This document shows, in pieces, positions 22,405 to 34,546 of a DNA stretch of 64,000 nucleotides. Both the position numbers and the translations under genes were made by a program. How positions within the stretch are numbered: position 1 is the first letter of the stretch; every line of letters starts with the position of its first letter. The notes beneath the pieces were generated by a model. The model was not told the DNA's origin. It did no database searches and was given only the letters and a program-made list of their open reading frames with translations. This stretch comes from Trichoplax adhaerens (taxonomy: Eukaryota > Placozoa > Uniplacotomia > Trichoplacea > Trichoplacidae), in the NCBI RefSeq assembly GCF_000150275.1, contig NW_002060958.1:752272-816271 (forward strand). Direction: 5' to 3'.

Positions 22405-25400
22405 AAGGACAAGAAAAATAACAACTTTCGACGTGGTATAGTAAACAATAGACCATCATAGAGCGAGAAATTACCCAGTACTGAGTTCAATTTTGTACAT
22501 GACAAAATCTTCAGAAAGCTATTCTAACAAGGTAGTCTTCCATTTGCTGAAACTATCGCCTTAAGTTTGATTTTGTATATGTGTAGTTATACTTGATGCA
22601 CTGCCAATAGCTAGAAACTTTAGACTGAATAAAATTTTAAGCTTTACCAATTATCCGAAGGTATCATACTTAAGCAATATAAAATTAACTTAAATATGAG
22701 TAAATCGACTTTCGAACAATAATTTCCATACATAAGGAACAACTATATAACAACTCTCCTATCATAATTAAAAACACAAAAATTGCCTTATTAAATAAAG
22801 CCCTCAGTTACATTACATTTTCGTAATGCATATATTATTTAGTAAAATTTATGATTATCTGATAATATTAAAGCATTAAGTTTTACTGCTTAGTCTAATG
22901 AAAAAGTAAATAATGATGGTATTTCCCAATGGAAAATGTAAGGTAACTTTTTTTGTGTTATCAAGAAGGATATAAGTTATCGATAATTTCTGATCATACT
23001 TTCAAACAATAAAATGGAGGTACCTGTTTCAGGGATAATGGTTTCCATTAATGTATCCGATTATAGAAAAGATAATTGAGATACGAGTAGATATTTCCAT
23101 CCTTATCTTTCTATTTCCTCAAAATAGTAAAGCATTATTCTAGCGATAACTTGAATGCAAGATAAGATTATCAAGACTAGAAATAGTCGCTTCTATCTGA
23201 TAACATTACTTAAGGATTGAATGGTTCATAAGTTTAATGTCCTATTTTAAATTTGAAGTTACAGAAATTTTTTAACGTTAAATATGTTTCTTCTTTTATA
23301 CATTATCTGTTCATAGCAGAATGTATAATCGCAATTCGAATAGCTTTACATGCCTTAATCTTTCAATAGTAGTGCTAGAACAACATTAAGCTTTCAAAAA
23401 TAATCCATTCTCAAAATTTTATATTAGACACATCTAGCTCTAAAGCTTCTAAATCAATTGAATTTTTTAAATAATTTATTTGTTCTACCATCTTCAAATT
23501 ACAATCTGTGTTAATGTTATAATGGCGGCTTATTCTAGGTTGAAGCAAAAGGCAAAAATAGTGGTGGATTCAATTATCTTGCCATATGTCTACGATACAC
23601 CATAATATTCTATTTACTGCACGGAATAATATCGAATCTGTGCGACCTAATCTTTAGCATATAGGGCGCCCATTTCAGCTAAGATATTCTTAGATTACAG
23701 ATAGCAAGAAAATATAAGCGATTTCGGAGTTATCAACTAAAATATTTTTCCTGTTTTGTTCTTATGAAAAGGTTTATTAGGAGGATTGCAAATCTCAAAA
23801 TTTAGTATAGCGACTGGCCCAATATGAGAGACAAATTTAGTACAATATACTATTCAGAGCTAAAATCCGTAGAATGGCGACAATGAATTGACTGATTGCC
23901 CCTATTGAATGAGTTTAAATAGCACATTTTATTGCACTTTATTATTTTCATCCAATATGTATAATAAGTAATTATAATAATCGAAATTCTAACGAAACAT
24001 CACTATCAGCTCAAGTTCTGACTGTAGTTTAAACTGAAATATCTGTATCCATGTTCTTATTTAATGCGATCCTATAGTATACTACGGTAGGAAATATCTC
24101 TGATATGAAACAGGCATGCCCTTACAATTTTCTAAAAACACATTCCAGTTTTTATACTTTGGATAAATAACATGTTACAAGCTGTAGTCTGTATTAGGTA
24201 GTTGAAATTTTATAGTGTTATATGGCTATCATAGTACTATGCATTGATATAATCATAAATACTCAATCGTTGTAAAAACGTTAATCACTTCGGCGGTTCT
24301 AACTCTCACATGTTTAGCCCAGCCTTGTAACACGCGTAATCGCCGCTTAAACAACCTCTTCTACTTACATCGCCAATATTATCCTTTTCTCTGTTTCCTA
24401 CATCATTACTACCCTAATACTATCATAGCTACAGCAGATTTATCTACAGAATTAGTAGATCTTAAAACTTAAAACACTAAGTAATGATCCCTGTAGTAAT
24501 TTTTTTCATGATATTTATTGAAAATTGCGATTCATAACCGAAAAATTGTTATTTTCACACTTAATCTAACAATTAAGACATTGTAAATATGCCCTATCAA
24601 TTCCTTTTAAGCATTTAGTATAAAGTCAATTCACTTAAGTATGTAATCTACAACTTGGTAGGATATATTTCTTATACAATAGAATAAGATATATATTTTG
24701 AACGAACGCCAGCTACTTGAAAATCTTATACAGGTCAATGTATGGACAAATAGAATAAGACAATCATTCACCGATTTGCTCTTAGTAATTCATTTTAAAA
24801 CCTTATTTGCACATTAGAATTTAATAGAAAACACTGAATTAAGTTTAGTAAACAATTCCTTTTATATTTAATTTAGAATTTGCTAGTCTGCGTCACAATT
24901 ATGATGTAAATAATTCATGGAATACTATCATTTACATCATCAAATTTTTATTCTCCTAAATATCGAGTTCAAAACATCTGGCTCTTAACAAAATATTATT
25001 GAAAAATTTATTGAGCCATTCAAAATGAAGCCAAACAGAAAACAATCAAATTTATAAATTCTTAGCCGAAATTGCCCATAATTAACTTTAATTATTGTAA
25101 TACTTACAATAAGATCGAATTTTATTTTTAATTTATTTATCTTCAATTCTCTTAATGAATATAAAATGATATAATAAAATAGTGATATTATGCTTATTTG
25201 GTCAATGTAAATAATGTCAGGCGCTTATAGGATATGGCATTTATAACTGTCAATTAAAAAATAAAATTAAATCTTAAAATAGTTTTCACTATTCTAATTT
25301 TCAATGTATTATAGATATCGTTGAAGCTACCTTACATGAACACCGTACAATATGCATAGATATGTATCTGGCTATAAGCTGTTTGCCTGAATTTTAATAT

Positions 25401-25574
25401 CGAAAAAAGAAGTTACCACGTTCTTATATAATCGAACAGTCCATATTACTAGCGATTTTCCTGGATAGACGGTCTAAATTTAGCGCTATTCTTGATCTGA
25501 CAGTTGATCATAACCTACGAAAAGTTATGATGTACATGATTTACTTAAAGTACACACTCCTCTAATTTATCATT
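22405..25574. other. Gene-free stretch between receptors 3 and 4
   Basis: About 3.2 kb of AT-rich DNA. A slightly GC-richer patch at about 24285-24370 (cggcggtt, acacgcgtaatcgccgc) may be an LTR core but lacks a supportable polyadenylation signal or ends. No coding sequence was recognised. Confidence 0.4.
25425..25432 (+). promoter_or_regulatory. Possible TATA box of receptor 4
   Basis: The sequence ttcttatataatcg contains TATATAAT about 150 bases before the start codon at 25575. A related ttcttataaat lies 125 bases before receptor 6, and ttctttatataat 86 bases before receptor 8. In DNA this AT-rich such matches arise by chance, so support is weak. Confidence 0.3.
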
Positions 25575-26642
25575 ATGAATTATACAGCAACAAATTTACC
25601 TGAGATCAAGCCGTGTAATTCTTGCAACGGATCAAGTTACAACTGGACTTTAGGTGATTATCTGCATCTACCTTTATTCGTTACTGGCATCGCTGCATTA
25701 GTATGCCTAGCAAATTTGGTAGTATTACTATTGGTTCTTACTCAAAAGAAATTGAGAATTTTATCCAATGCAGTATTGTGCAGTAGTTGCTGTGGCGGAA
25801 TTATTATCGGATTATCTGTACTTTTGATTTCTTTTATAACAAATTTTGTTGCCGAGCCAAGACAATCTATAATTCTTAGCTGTACATTCGATATTCCATT
25901 CCAAACTGCAATTTTTTGCATTTTTAGCATGCACACTGCTCTCATGGCTTGCGAAAGATGCTTTTCAATAATTTATCCATTTAAATATCAACGTCTGGCT
26001 ACAAAAAGGAATTTTTTCATAATTCTTCTAATCGCTTGGATCATACCGATTGGGTTAATATATATTTTACCGTTAGTAAGTTCACAAATATATAATGGAA
26101 ATTGTACTGGATGGGTTTACATGACGAGCTTATATACATTTGTCGGATATATCATGCCAAGTCTAGTAGCTGCTATTCCTATCATTTTTACTCTAGCAGG
26201 ATATATTATTATTTTAACCAAGATCTACTCAATGCAGCGTAAAGTATTCCACCGTGTCAGTAGTGTAGATATGAATCCTTACCCAAAGTCTGTCAAATTG
26301 ATGTTAAAAAATAAGAAAGCAATTTTCCAAATGATACTTTTTCTGAGTATTTACATTGCTTTCGTACTTCCATTTTTCCTGTTTCATACGGAAATCGTGC
26401 CTTATACAGTTGAATACTATTATGATGGATATGGTATAACATATTACGTAGTAATAGCTTACTTTTTTATTTATCCAATGTTAGTAGTTTTCTTTACTGC
26501 TTCTGTTAAGGAAGAAATTACTAAGGTATGCAAGATATACTTTACTTGTGGCCATCTTCCACGTCGATTTCGTAATCGACGAAAAACTACTCAGATAAAT
26601 AGTAATATGACAAGGATGAGTCAAGAGAAAATTGAAAAGTGA
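25575..26642 (+). CDS. Divergent class A-like seven-transmembrane receptor 4 (intact)
   Basis: A 355-residue receptor predicted for the cell surface. The N-terminus has sequons N2-Y-T, N18-G-S and N23-W-T and two cysteines (C14, C17). TM1 is about 32-56 with N47 at 1.50. TM2 about 64-90 holds C69-S-S-C72 with G75 at the Asp2.50 position. TM3 is about 100-132 with C103 and E127-R128-C. TM4 is about 146-168. Loop 2 is C177-T-G-W180. TM5 is about 187-216. TM6 starts KNKKAIFQM and reads FVLP in place of CWxP. TM7 has Y-P instead of H-P or N-P, followed by VVFFTASVKEEI. The tail is basic with RRFRNRRK. It is close to receptor 2 over most of its length, including LATKRN and the CNSCN/YNSCN N-terminus. 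Coupling and ligand cannot be inferred. Confidence 0.93.
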   Translation: MNYTATNLPEIKPCNSCNGSSYNWTLGDYLHLPLFVTGIAALVCLANLVVLLLVLTQKKLRILSNAVLCSSCCGGIIIGLSVLLISFITNFVAEPRQSIILSCTFDIPFQTAIFCIFSMHTALMACERCFSIIYPFKYQRLATKRNFFIILLIAWIIPIGLIYILPLVSSQIYNGNCTGWVYMTSLYTFVGYIMPSLVAAIPIIFTLAGYIIILTKIYSMQRKVFHRVSSVDMNPYPKSVKLMLKNKKAIFQMILFLSIYIAFVLPFFLFHTEIVPYTVEYYYDGYGITYYVVIAYFFIYPMLVVFFTASVKEEITKVCKIYFTCGHLPRRFRNRRKTTQINSNMTRMSQEKIEK

Positions 26643-27278
26643 ATGGATCATTTAAAAGTCAGAAATACAGACTTTTTTTGATTCAAATGTCCTAACGCAC
26701 GCATCACTTTTACTATTATGATCATTTAATTTTCAAAGTACCAATCTAATCACACTCGAACACTTTCACTTTAATCACTGACTGTGTGGAAAATACGAAG
26801 TGAAAGTGAATCATCTGCTTCAATTTACTATCATTAATTTCTTCGATTGATGAAAGAGACTCAGTGTAAAAATTATTAGACAGGAACAACTTATTAAATT
26901 GTATTAAGGAAGAAATTAAAAACTTATTTCTTATCATTTAAATCCCCTGTTGTATCAAATATAGCGTCATGAACCACAAACCTAATTAAGGAAGCTTGGA
27001 CGTACGTTTCCTTCATTGAAACAAACAAAAAATAAAATCATTAAGTCAAGGCCTATTTATGCTATGTTAAAGCTCATATATAAAGCCGTATTTGCTTTAA
27101 TTAAATATTATGGGACTTATAACTCATGAACTTCGTGTAATTTTCATTAATTTCCATCATGATATTGTTACCATTATAAATCCAAATTTGCTACCACAGT
27201 TCAAGTTGGGATATACGACTTGAGTATCAAATAAAGTAGAATAATTATAATTATTAACATCAGAATCTTATGATACGG
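26643..27278. other. 3' flank of receptor 4, gene-free
   Basis: About 640 bases with no gene or repeat copy. The - strand frame at 26746-26937 has no recognisable domain. Confidence 0.4.
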
Positions 27279-27744
27279 TGCGATAAAGTTTATTCACAAA
27301 AATTCCAAAGTTGTAGAAAATCAAAACTTGATTAGATCTAACATAAAGACTAGCTACATACAGCTCTACGCTAGCCGAATACAACTAATGAAAGACTTCT
27401 AGAAAGAACAATCAGATAATCTAATGTCTCTTGCTTTTATACTCTCCGTTGCCTTCGCAGCTACAATCAGCATTTATTTTTGGTAATCATTATTTCTACC
27501 ACTCAAAGCACAATGTACTAAGCTTATCTTGATATATGATGTACAATTCTATCTCTACCTCTTACCTTAATAGTAGCTTAATACCTTACTGCATATACTC
27601 ATCTGTACTCTAGCATAGAGTCTATCCTTACAGTCTATAATTAAGGGCTACTAAATATATCGTAAGATAACTATAGAAAGACACTACCATACATCATACT
27701 AAACATGGCTAATAGTCTACAATCAAACACTAAGTTGCTTTACA
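27279..27744 (-). mobile_element. Solo LTR, family D (short copy)
   Basis: A 466-bp copy of the D LTR runs from tgcgataaag to ctttaca, with agctctacgctagccgaata, a TATA region (complement of cttttatactctcc near 27434-27448), tagtctacaatc and other D blocks in order. The flanks tacgg (27274-27278) and aacga (27745-27749) agree at only three of five positions, which fits a decayed duplication but does not prove one. Confidence 0.72.
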
Positions 27745-28067
27745 AACGATAAGGCTAAAAATTTCAAAATTTTTAATTGCCAATAGCGATTAGATTTGGC
27801 AATAATACTCACTGATTGTACAGCACTGAACAAGAAAGAGTAAGGTACCTACATGAAATTTATGATATTTCTTCTGAAGGTATGATAAATCTACTCCTAA
27901 AGTAAATATTTACGCTTGGTTTACTTTTAAGTACCTGCAACATAACCACAGTATCACATGATATCATTCCTATATTTCCATTCTTCGTGTGGATTAGTCA
28001 ATTTAATACTTGGAATAATTTTAATATTTCATTTTGAATCAGCTTTAATGATTCATCTTCAAATATT

Positions 28068-28436
28068 ATAAATGATAGTACAATTAGAAAATTTAGGAGA
28101 GAGAGTGGAAGAAGATTCTTTTGAAGAACTTGTTGAATTTAAAAGGCCTTCGGGGTCGAATTGTCATAAGTTAAAACGTTCTTCTTTTTGAAAGGTTGTT
28201 TGGTCGTTGACAGTTTCTATGTCTGTCACTTATTTTATTAATACTTAAAGGTAAGTATTTGTAAGGTAGTTTGGTTTATACTTCTCCCCATTTTTTTGTA
28301 ATTAATTGTTGTTCGATTATTTCCCCAAATTTTATTTGGTGTCAAAGCTTCGTTAAGTCGACCGGAGTGCAACGAAAGTAGAATCAAAGTTTATTAAAGT
28401 TTTGTAGCTTGATCTCTACACTTTTCATTTCATTAC
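28068..28436 (-). mobile_element. Element C, partial copy abutting receptor fragment 5
   Basis: About 370 bases match the reverse complement of part of the 1304-bp element at 40607-41910, for example agtcgaccggagtgcaacg and aatgatagtacaattaga. The terminus catttcattac at 28436 is the same terminus as base 40607 in the full copy, so this end is genuine. The other end, near 28068, stops internally and about 930 bases are missing. Receptor coding sequence begins at the very next base. Confidence 0.85.
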
Positions 28437-28766
28437 ACAACATATGCTACAATCAAATGGAAAGTTTACACTATGCAGCGTAAAATTCGATCGGAAACAA
28501 ATGATAGACTGAATTACAACCATTTTATAGTGCTTGCTGTAATGCTACAACATAAAAAAGCTATATACCAAATGTTGTTACTATTAACAGTGTATGCGCT
28601 CTGCTTTTTCCCTTTCTTTATTTTGACTAGAATCCTACAAGATAACTGGAGAAACATTTATTTAATTGAAGTAGCAACAACTTCTTTCCATGCCTTATCT
28701 ATTTATCTATCACTTCATCCTGTATTGGTTATTTATTTCAATGCTCTTATTAAAAACTATGTTTAG
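28437..28766 (+). pseudogene. Receptor 5 fragment: TM5 end to TM7 only
   Basis: From 28437 the frame reads TTYATIKWKVYTMQRKI, which aligns with the end of TM5 and the start of loop 3 in receptor 1 (SYAIIVWKIFSMQRKI). The TM6 signature HKKAIYQMLLLLTVY, a CFFP motif and TM7 with LHPVLVIYF follow. A stop codon comes at 28764-28766, soon after TM7, where intact members continue with a tail. TM1 to TM5 are absent upstream; instead element C begins at the preceding base. The gene was most likely interrupted by element C and lost its 5' half in the same or a later deletion. An ATG at 28473 would give a 97-residue product, which could not form a receptor. Confidence 0.9.
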
Positions 28767-29646
28767 ACGATACTGCAACAATTTCGTTTAACATTGCGGT
28801 GTAGAACAATAACGAGACTATACTAGTATTTTTTCGTCCAATAAATTTAAATGGTCTGTTCCGAATTATCATATCAATTTAAGTGATCCAGTGCACACAA
28901 CATGATTGCCCGTAGCGAAGTACAAAATCGCAAGGCAAGCTTAAACGTAATAAACTAGGAAGTAAGGAAACGATTAGCTTTCCGATCTAGTGAAACTTTC
29001 CAAAAAAATAAATTCTTTTTGGTATTTGTGTTGACTACGATATGAGAACAAGGATGTTATATATCACGATGTTAGATAAGATGCACGCATTCATACCGGT
29101 GAAGTGGTTTATAAGTAAATGTTTGTATTTCTTCCAGGATTCACACAAAATAAAGCAAAAATAAAATCGATTTTATCCACGGTAAGAAAAGGTCTGAACT
29201 ATATCTGTTGTAGGCTCAGCACAACTTTAGCACGCTTCCGTAACAATCCAATTTGAGTAACAATAAACTTAGAGTATGTCGCATTAATCATTGCTTACTT
29301 GAAGTACTACTAGTAATACTTCTGCAAACACTAATGCATTGAAAGGACACTGCAGTTTGATAACCATAATCAACTTAATAGATTAGAAGCGTAGAAGATC
29401 TTAAGTTATTAATTTGCGTTTATATTCTATTAAGGTTAATCTTAACAGCTGCTTGGTTTTTCTTCAATATTTCAATTAATTGCTATCAAGTAAATATTTC
29501 ACATTTGTCTCCTAAACTTTCAGTTGTACTCTATTTGGAAGTGATAATTTCACTTTTTTCGTTTGAGTACCGAAATTACTTGTTTTTTTCCTGTATAACT
29601 ACTGATCATAGGCGTGCAGCACTTCAGGTTAATTAAAATTAACGAT
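28767..29646. other. Gene-free stretch
   Basis: Nothing was recognised beyond AT-rich DNA. No continuation of receptor fragment 5 is present. Confidence 0.4.
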
Positions 29647-30269
29647 TGTCACGAACTAGGAATAGCCTTAGCTTGCAACAAGGATTGAGAGAGTAATTTC
29701 TGTCCTATAACACTGTTATTCGGAAAACCAGACAATTTGTATTATCAGGCAGATAGAGTTTAACACTGCGAAACCTTCAAAACTTACTAGAAAATCACAA
29801 TCTAGTTTTCTGTCAGCCAACTCGCCGTTTTTATAGGTTTTGGTACCTGAAACCGGTTTAACTACACAAGTCACTTCGACTATTAGAAATTAACCAAATT
29901 AATACCCTAAATGAATTCTATCGATACAGATTAGATACGGTCTAATCCTACTAAATTTACTAAGACAGTATTACGATAATCATTGCTTATTAATAGTATA
30001 ACAGGTACATATAAAACTATCCTACTAAGGCATCTCCCTTAAACTTAGGAATTGCACTTTGAACCTTGACAACTTTGGAGGTGATAGATACAATCCAGTT
30101 TAGCTGGTTGGCAATTACTATTTTAGTTTATGTAATCCTAAATTAAGGATACCAACTGTTAAACTCTAAAATTATAATTAAGGAGACCGTGAAACATTTT
30201 TGAGATATAAATATATATAGAATATAATATAGAAATAAAGTTCACGTCACGAAGATTACTTTTGTGACA
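29647..30269 (-). mobile_element. Family E LTR-like repeat (copy 2)
   Basis: This 623-bp copy begins TGTCACGAA and ends TTTGTGACA, a clear TGTCAC/GTGACA inverted repeat matching the termini of family A. It aligns along its length with 1316-1954. The immediate flanks (acgat, gtaat) do not match, so either the target duplication has decayed or the copy arose by recombination between elements. The - strand orientation is taken from copy 1, where the TATA and AATAAA order is visible. Confidence 0.68.
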
Positions 30270-30402
30270 GTAATGAATGTTATTTTAGAGGAAAAATGAT
30301 TAGAATATGAGAATAGCAGTCTAGAATATATTTAACACTTTCTCAGATCTTTAGAGTTTTATCCATTTACGTCGTATCAAATAGAGATTTTAAATGATTT
30401 AT

Positions 30403-30843
30403 TGTCACAAACCAGCTTCGTGACAAGGACAACGTAAAACAAATCTCTAAATTACTATAGTTTCCGGGATTCAGTATCCCTTAACTACCTCACAAGAATT
30501 TAGACGCCTTTGATTCTACGTTAAAACAACTATACAATTGAGAACTGCTTTATTCAACTATCTGACGGGCTTATATACCCTTCTACAGCAGCTAACATTC
30601 ACAAGTCATCTTATAAAAATACTTAGGTGAGAACATCTACTAACTAATTTTTCACAGTCGGACTACAATATGTCCATTCACAGAATCATTTCAGAGCACA
30701 TTACAGCACAGCATTAAATTTACTGTAACACATTTATAATTAGAGTAATTCCTATTGTAAGTAACTAGTTGTAATATAATATCACTATATTATATTCACC
30801 AAATTTAGATATCTATTTCTTCACGGTAGTTCGTACCGTGACA
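30403..30843 (-). mobile_element. Solo LTR, family A1 (cleanest copy)
   Basis: A 441-bp element has TGTCAC/GTGACA ends and exact tttat duplications (30398-30402, 30844-30848). On the - strand TATATAAG lies 23 bases upstream of AATAAA. Both ends fold: the LTR start as tcacggta-cgaac-taccgtga (perfect here), the LTR end as tgtcacgaa-gctgg-tttgtgaca. It is almost identical to 8312-8753 and 38749-39190, implying recent spread. Confidence 0.95.
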
Positions 30844-30848
30844 TTTAT

Positions 30849-31649
30849 ATATAACAAATTGTTTAAAGTTACCATAACAAAAGAAAGTAAATTTCAAATC
30901 TTGATATTCTGGTAACACAATGGTAAAGCAATATAGCTTAAAATATTCGGAAACAAAAATTCATTACCGAAATGGTATTCAAATAGAAGAATCCGATGCG
31001 ATGTTTTAGTAGCTTCAGATAATTTGCTTAAACTTTTTTTCTGAAGAGAAGCAGAAAAGCTTCGTGACTCTACAATTGATAGATATATGACTATGATATA
31101 GTATTTTTTATAGCCCTAAAATTGGCGGTAGAAAAATTATATCGTATTATTTGCCTTCGTAGATAGTCATTTGAGTAACTTAAAAAAGTGCCAGGTAATC
31201 AAAATGAAGTATGCTTCAAATATCGTAATTAAAGGAAATCACAGTAAATTCAACATCTTACCAAAATTTGTTTTAAAAGTCAGTAGTAACGACTGTTTTC
31301 CTTCATTTCCGAATTAAATAATTTACCTAAATAATAAATAATAAAGCAAATGAGCACAAAAGACTTTTCAATACCCTAATTTTCTCATTATACTCAAAGG
31401 CGCCATTAATTGAAAGAAGTCAAGAATGTTAAATCAATAAATTAAATATCTCTAGGAGACTAATTTTAAAAGAATAATAAGTAATATCAGACCTTGTTAC
31501 TGATCAGGAGACATTTTATTGCGCCTCAATAAATTAATAGACTACTACATATTACGATTAGAGCACTGATTTATGATTTCAATTAGATATTATAAAACTC
31601 AGCTACCATATCTTTCCGATTATTGACAACGTATAACCGATATACGTGT
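30849..31649. other. Gene-free stretch between two LTRs
   Basis: AT-rich sequence with no recognised gene or repeat copy. Confidence 0.4.
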
Positions 31650-31654
31650 ATAAT

Positions 31655-32149
31655 TGTCTTTGCGACAAGGTTCACGTAAAAAATCCATAAACGTCTTAAG
31701 GTTTCGGGATTCAGTAGCCCTTAACTACATACAAGAATTTAGACACCTTTTATTTCAGCATTATACAAACTAGTGAAGTGATTTTATTCAATGATCTGTC
31801 GAGCATAAATACCTTTTCGTAGTGGATAACATCGATGAATCATCTTATAACAATAATTATCAATTTGAACATTTACTGACCCATTTCACATAATCGAACT
31901 ATAGTATTTCTATTCATTGAGCTATTTTGATACACCTGCAATCTAGTTTTAGTCATAGTGACAGTTATTAGATCTTCTATTATAATCAATTACTACACAA
32001 GAATTGTATTGCAGTACAAAACCTAACTTAGTGTAGCACATTATAACTTCAGTGATTCCTACTGTAAGCGACTAATTGCAGTCATCATATATAAATATCG
32101 ATTCGTCAAATTCAGTCTTCACTTCTTCACTGTAGTTCATACCGCGACA
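31655..32149 (-). mobile_element. Solo LTR, family A2
   Basis: A 495-bp element is flanked by exact ataat duplications (31650-31654, 32150-32154). The low end reads tgtctttgcgacaagg, having lost about ten bases of the usual tgtcacaaaccagctttgcg. The other end is ccgcgaca. It shares a longer middle region with 7516-8022 and 34547-35027 (ggctaacattgatgaa-type block) that A1 lacks. Confidence 0.88.
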
Positions 32150-32154
32150 ATAAT

Positions 32155-33155
32155 ATTTGCACAAACCTCAATAAAAATAACAGAAAATTCGTGAATTATA
32201 ACTGCGTGCTGCAGTATTCACGGTCTCTCTTTAAACGTTACGGTAATTAAGATTCTAGATATAATTTAGATCATTCGTTTACTTGATAAAAGCATCTTCT
32301 TACATGGCCTCCTTTTACTCGGTACTGCATACCAGTTACGAATATTAGTCAACAGGAAATCAAGGTAAAGGTTTCAGTAAATTTCTTAAGATTATGCCAA
32401 ATAATTTTGTATAAAGTAGCCTATTTTTCTTTTAAGATATATACATATACAACTTTCACATCAACTTCCAAAATTTCATATTTGTTGCTAAAATTTAAAG
32501 TCAATAAAATTAATTTGACCAATGATAATTGCAAAATTTCACAATTCAAGGGAGAACATCATAATTTATCGTATATGTTAGAATATTTTCTAATTTTAAT
32601 ATCAATACATTATCATCAAATCTACAAAAGCAGGACAATAAATTCGTAGTTTTACAAAGGTATCTCCTTAATTTTATCTATTATTGAACTTGCTGGAAAT
32701 TCTTACCGTTCATTTCGATTGAGTATCTTCGCTTATCAGAATTATCGGTATACATTTATACTGCATAGATTTAATAATCATGCATTAAAAAGCGGATTCT
32801 TTCGTTCATAGTTCAGGATATAAGCAGCTAGTTGCTTAGTAATTATTATTGAATATTACAGTTGTATCTAATAACATTCGACTCTCCTAATGTCTACAAG
32901 TAATGTATTTGTGTTACGATTTAAATATAGTAAAGATAAAAATTGATGTTATTTACTTGAGTATTTATTAACAAATTTTAATGGAAAATTATTGGGATTA
33001 TGTATACTTGTAACACTGCTAATGGAAAAACGATTGAATTGTCAGTTGTAGGAAACTGTTTATAAGGAAAGTAATTAGTTAGAAACATATCGTTAATGGA
33101 AAGTTAGAGTGATATAATTAAAAAATGGCTGTTTTCTTACAGTATTACTGGTCAC
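32155..33155. other. Gene-free stretch
   Basis: One kilobase without recognised features. The frame at 32407-32649 has no recognisable domain and is AT-rich like the rest. Confidence 0.4.
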
Positions 33156-33159
33156 AATC

Positions 33160-33850
33160 ACAATTGTAACACTAAAAGTTTTCTTAGACAATGTTGCAAC
33201 TTAACTCTACGACAGAGAAATATACCATAAAATTCTGTAACTGTAAGCAATTGTAGACTTAAACGCTCTTTCACTAAACGTTCACGCAACAAGTACAGTA
33301 AAGATGGAACTTTTATTAGCATAGAAACACCTACAACTTTTCATAACTAATTCTTACTCGAAATGCCCCGGTTTAAATAGGAACCGTCTAACTTATAAAC
33401 AACACTAATATTATTATTATACCTTAATAGGAAAGACGCCTCGAACTGAAATGTTCGTTACATAACTTTTCTATCAGTAGATATTACTAACCTATTACTC
33501 AAACATAATCTTAATCTAAGCATGATTGTTATCTAATTTAACTGACATAAACTAGAGTTAATAAGTCTTACTACTACTTATGCACCCAATAATAATCAAT
33601 AACAAAATGAAATTAACTATCATAAATAGTGTCCGCATTAAGGCATTACTTATCTTATCTAGAATTACAATTACTAATATTTCAATATTGGCTACTATCT
33701 TACTATTAAGCTATTCTAACAGTAAATGTCCTGGCTTACTATGTAAAGTTTCACTGCTCTTCTACCAATATTGTGTAGCTACGGTGTCTATAAACAATAA
33801 CCGTAAGGTTGGACACTGCTACGTGACTAACTTTGCTTAACTTTATGGAT
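33160..33850 (-). mobile_element. Family G LTR-like repeat (copy 1)
   Basis: The sequence aligns with 46275-46870: tggaacttttatt.gcatag, ttcttactcgaaatg, ctatcaatagatattact-like, aatcaatancaaaat, taaggcattacttntctt and gctattctaac, in the same order. On the - strand a TATA-like ctatttaaacc (near 33374) precedes gctaataaaagtt (AATAAA near 33312). The open frame 33580-33840 lies inside the repeat and is not conserved as a frame in the other copy, so it is not a gene. The ends are decayed and the limits approximate. Confidence 0.62.
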
Positions 33851-33989
33851 AATTACCTAATCGTTTAGCGTAGCAAAATCTATAAGAAAGCTATTATAGA
33901 AAATACTTAAAAAGAAATAATAATTTCTTTCCTTGCGCCTATTTACAATATGCTCGCACAGTTTCTGGAATTTGTGAATAGATTACATT

Positions 33990-34190
33990 AAAATACCTGC
34001 AATATCAATTATCACAATATTTTAACGTGAAATTTCCTTTATTACTAAAATTTAATGCAAGATATCAAATATCGTAACATTTTAACATAAAAACAACCAT
34101 TGTTATTATATTTTAATGCAAAATACCGATTATATCCATACTTTAATATGAAATATCTACTTTCACTATATTTTAATGTAATCTAATTCT
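33990..34190. repeat. 30-bp minisatellite, about six degenerate units
   Basis: From 34021 the sequence falls into units of 30-31 bases, each beginning tttaa: 34021, 34051, 34081, 34112, 34142 and 34172. The consensus is roughly tttaatrtgaaatatc followed by an AT-rich half ending ttatat. A further, weaker unit precedes 34021. The exact periodicity despite strong divergence points to an old tandem array. Confidence 0.8.
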
Positions 34191-34546
34191 ATTTCCTCAT
34201 CATAGTAGGTATCATGTCGTAACAGTCCGAGATAGCATGACTGAATGTTTATTGTTGAATTGAATAACACGTGAAACAAATTAACAAGATTTTATCTCAT
34301 AAAAATTTACGTTAAACTTACCTTCTAATGGCTATACATTTTCAATACATTTTGATTATTCTTTATGTACGGGTTAAGCTTGTTAAAAGTATTAAAGAGC
34401 TTGATAAATATGATTATCTAGTTAGAGATTAGGTTGATAAAGCTTTAGTAAAAAAATTCTTTTATTTCAATGAAAGATTTTTTATCTAATTGAAACGATT
34501 CTTGAGTATTAAGTGACTAAGGTACTTTGATTGGATTTTAGACCAT

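Noticed and set aside
33580-33840. 86-codon + strand frame
   Set aside because: Lies inside the family G repeat and is not open in the second copy at 46275-46870.
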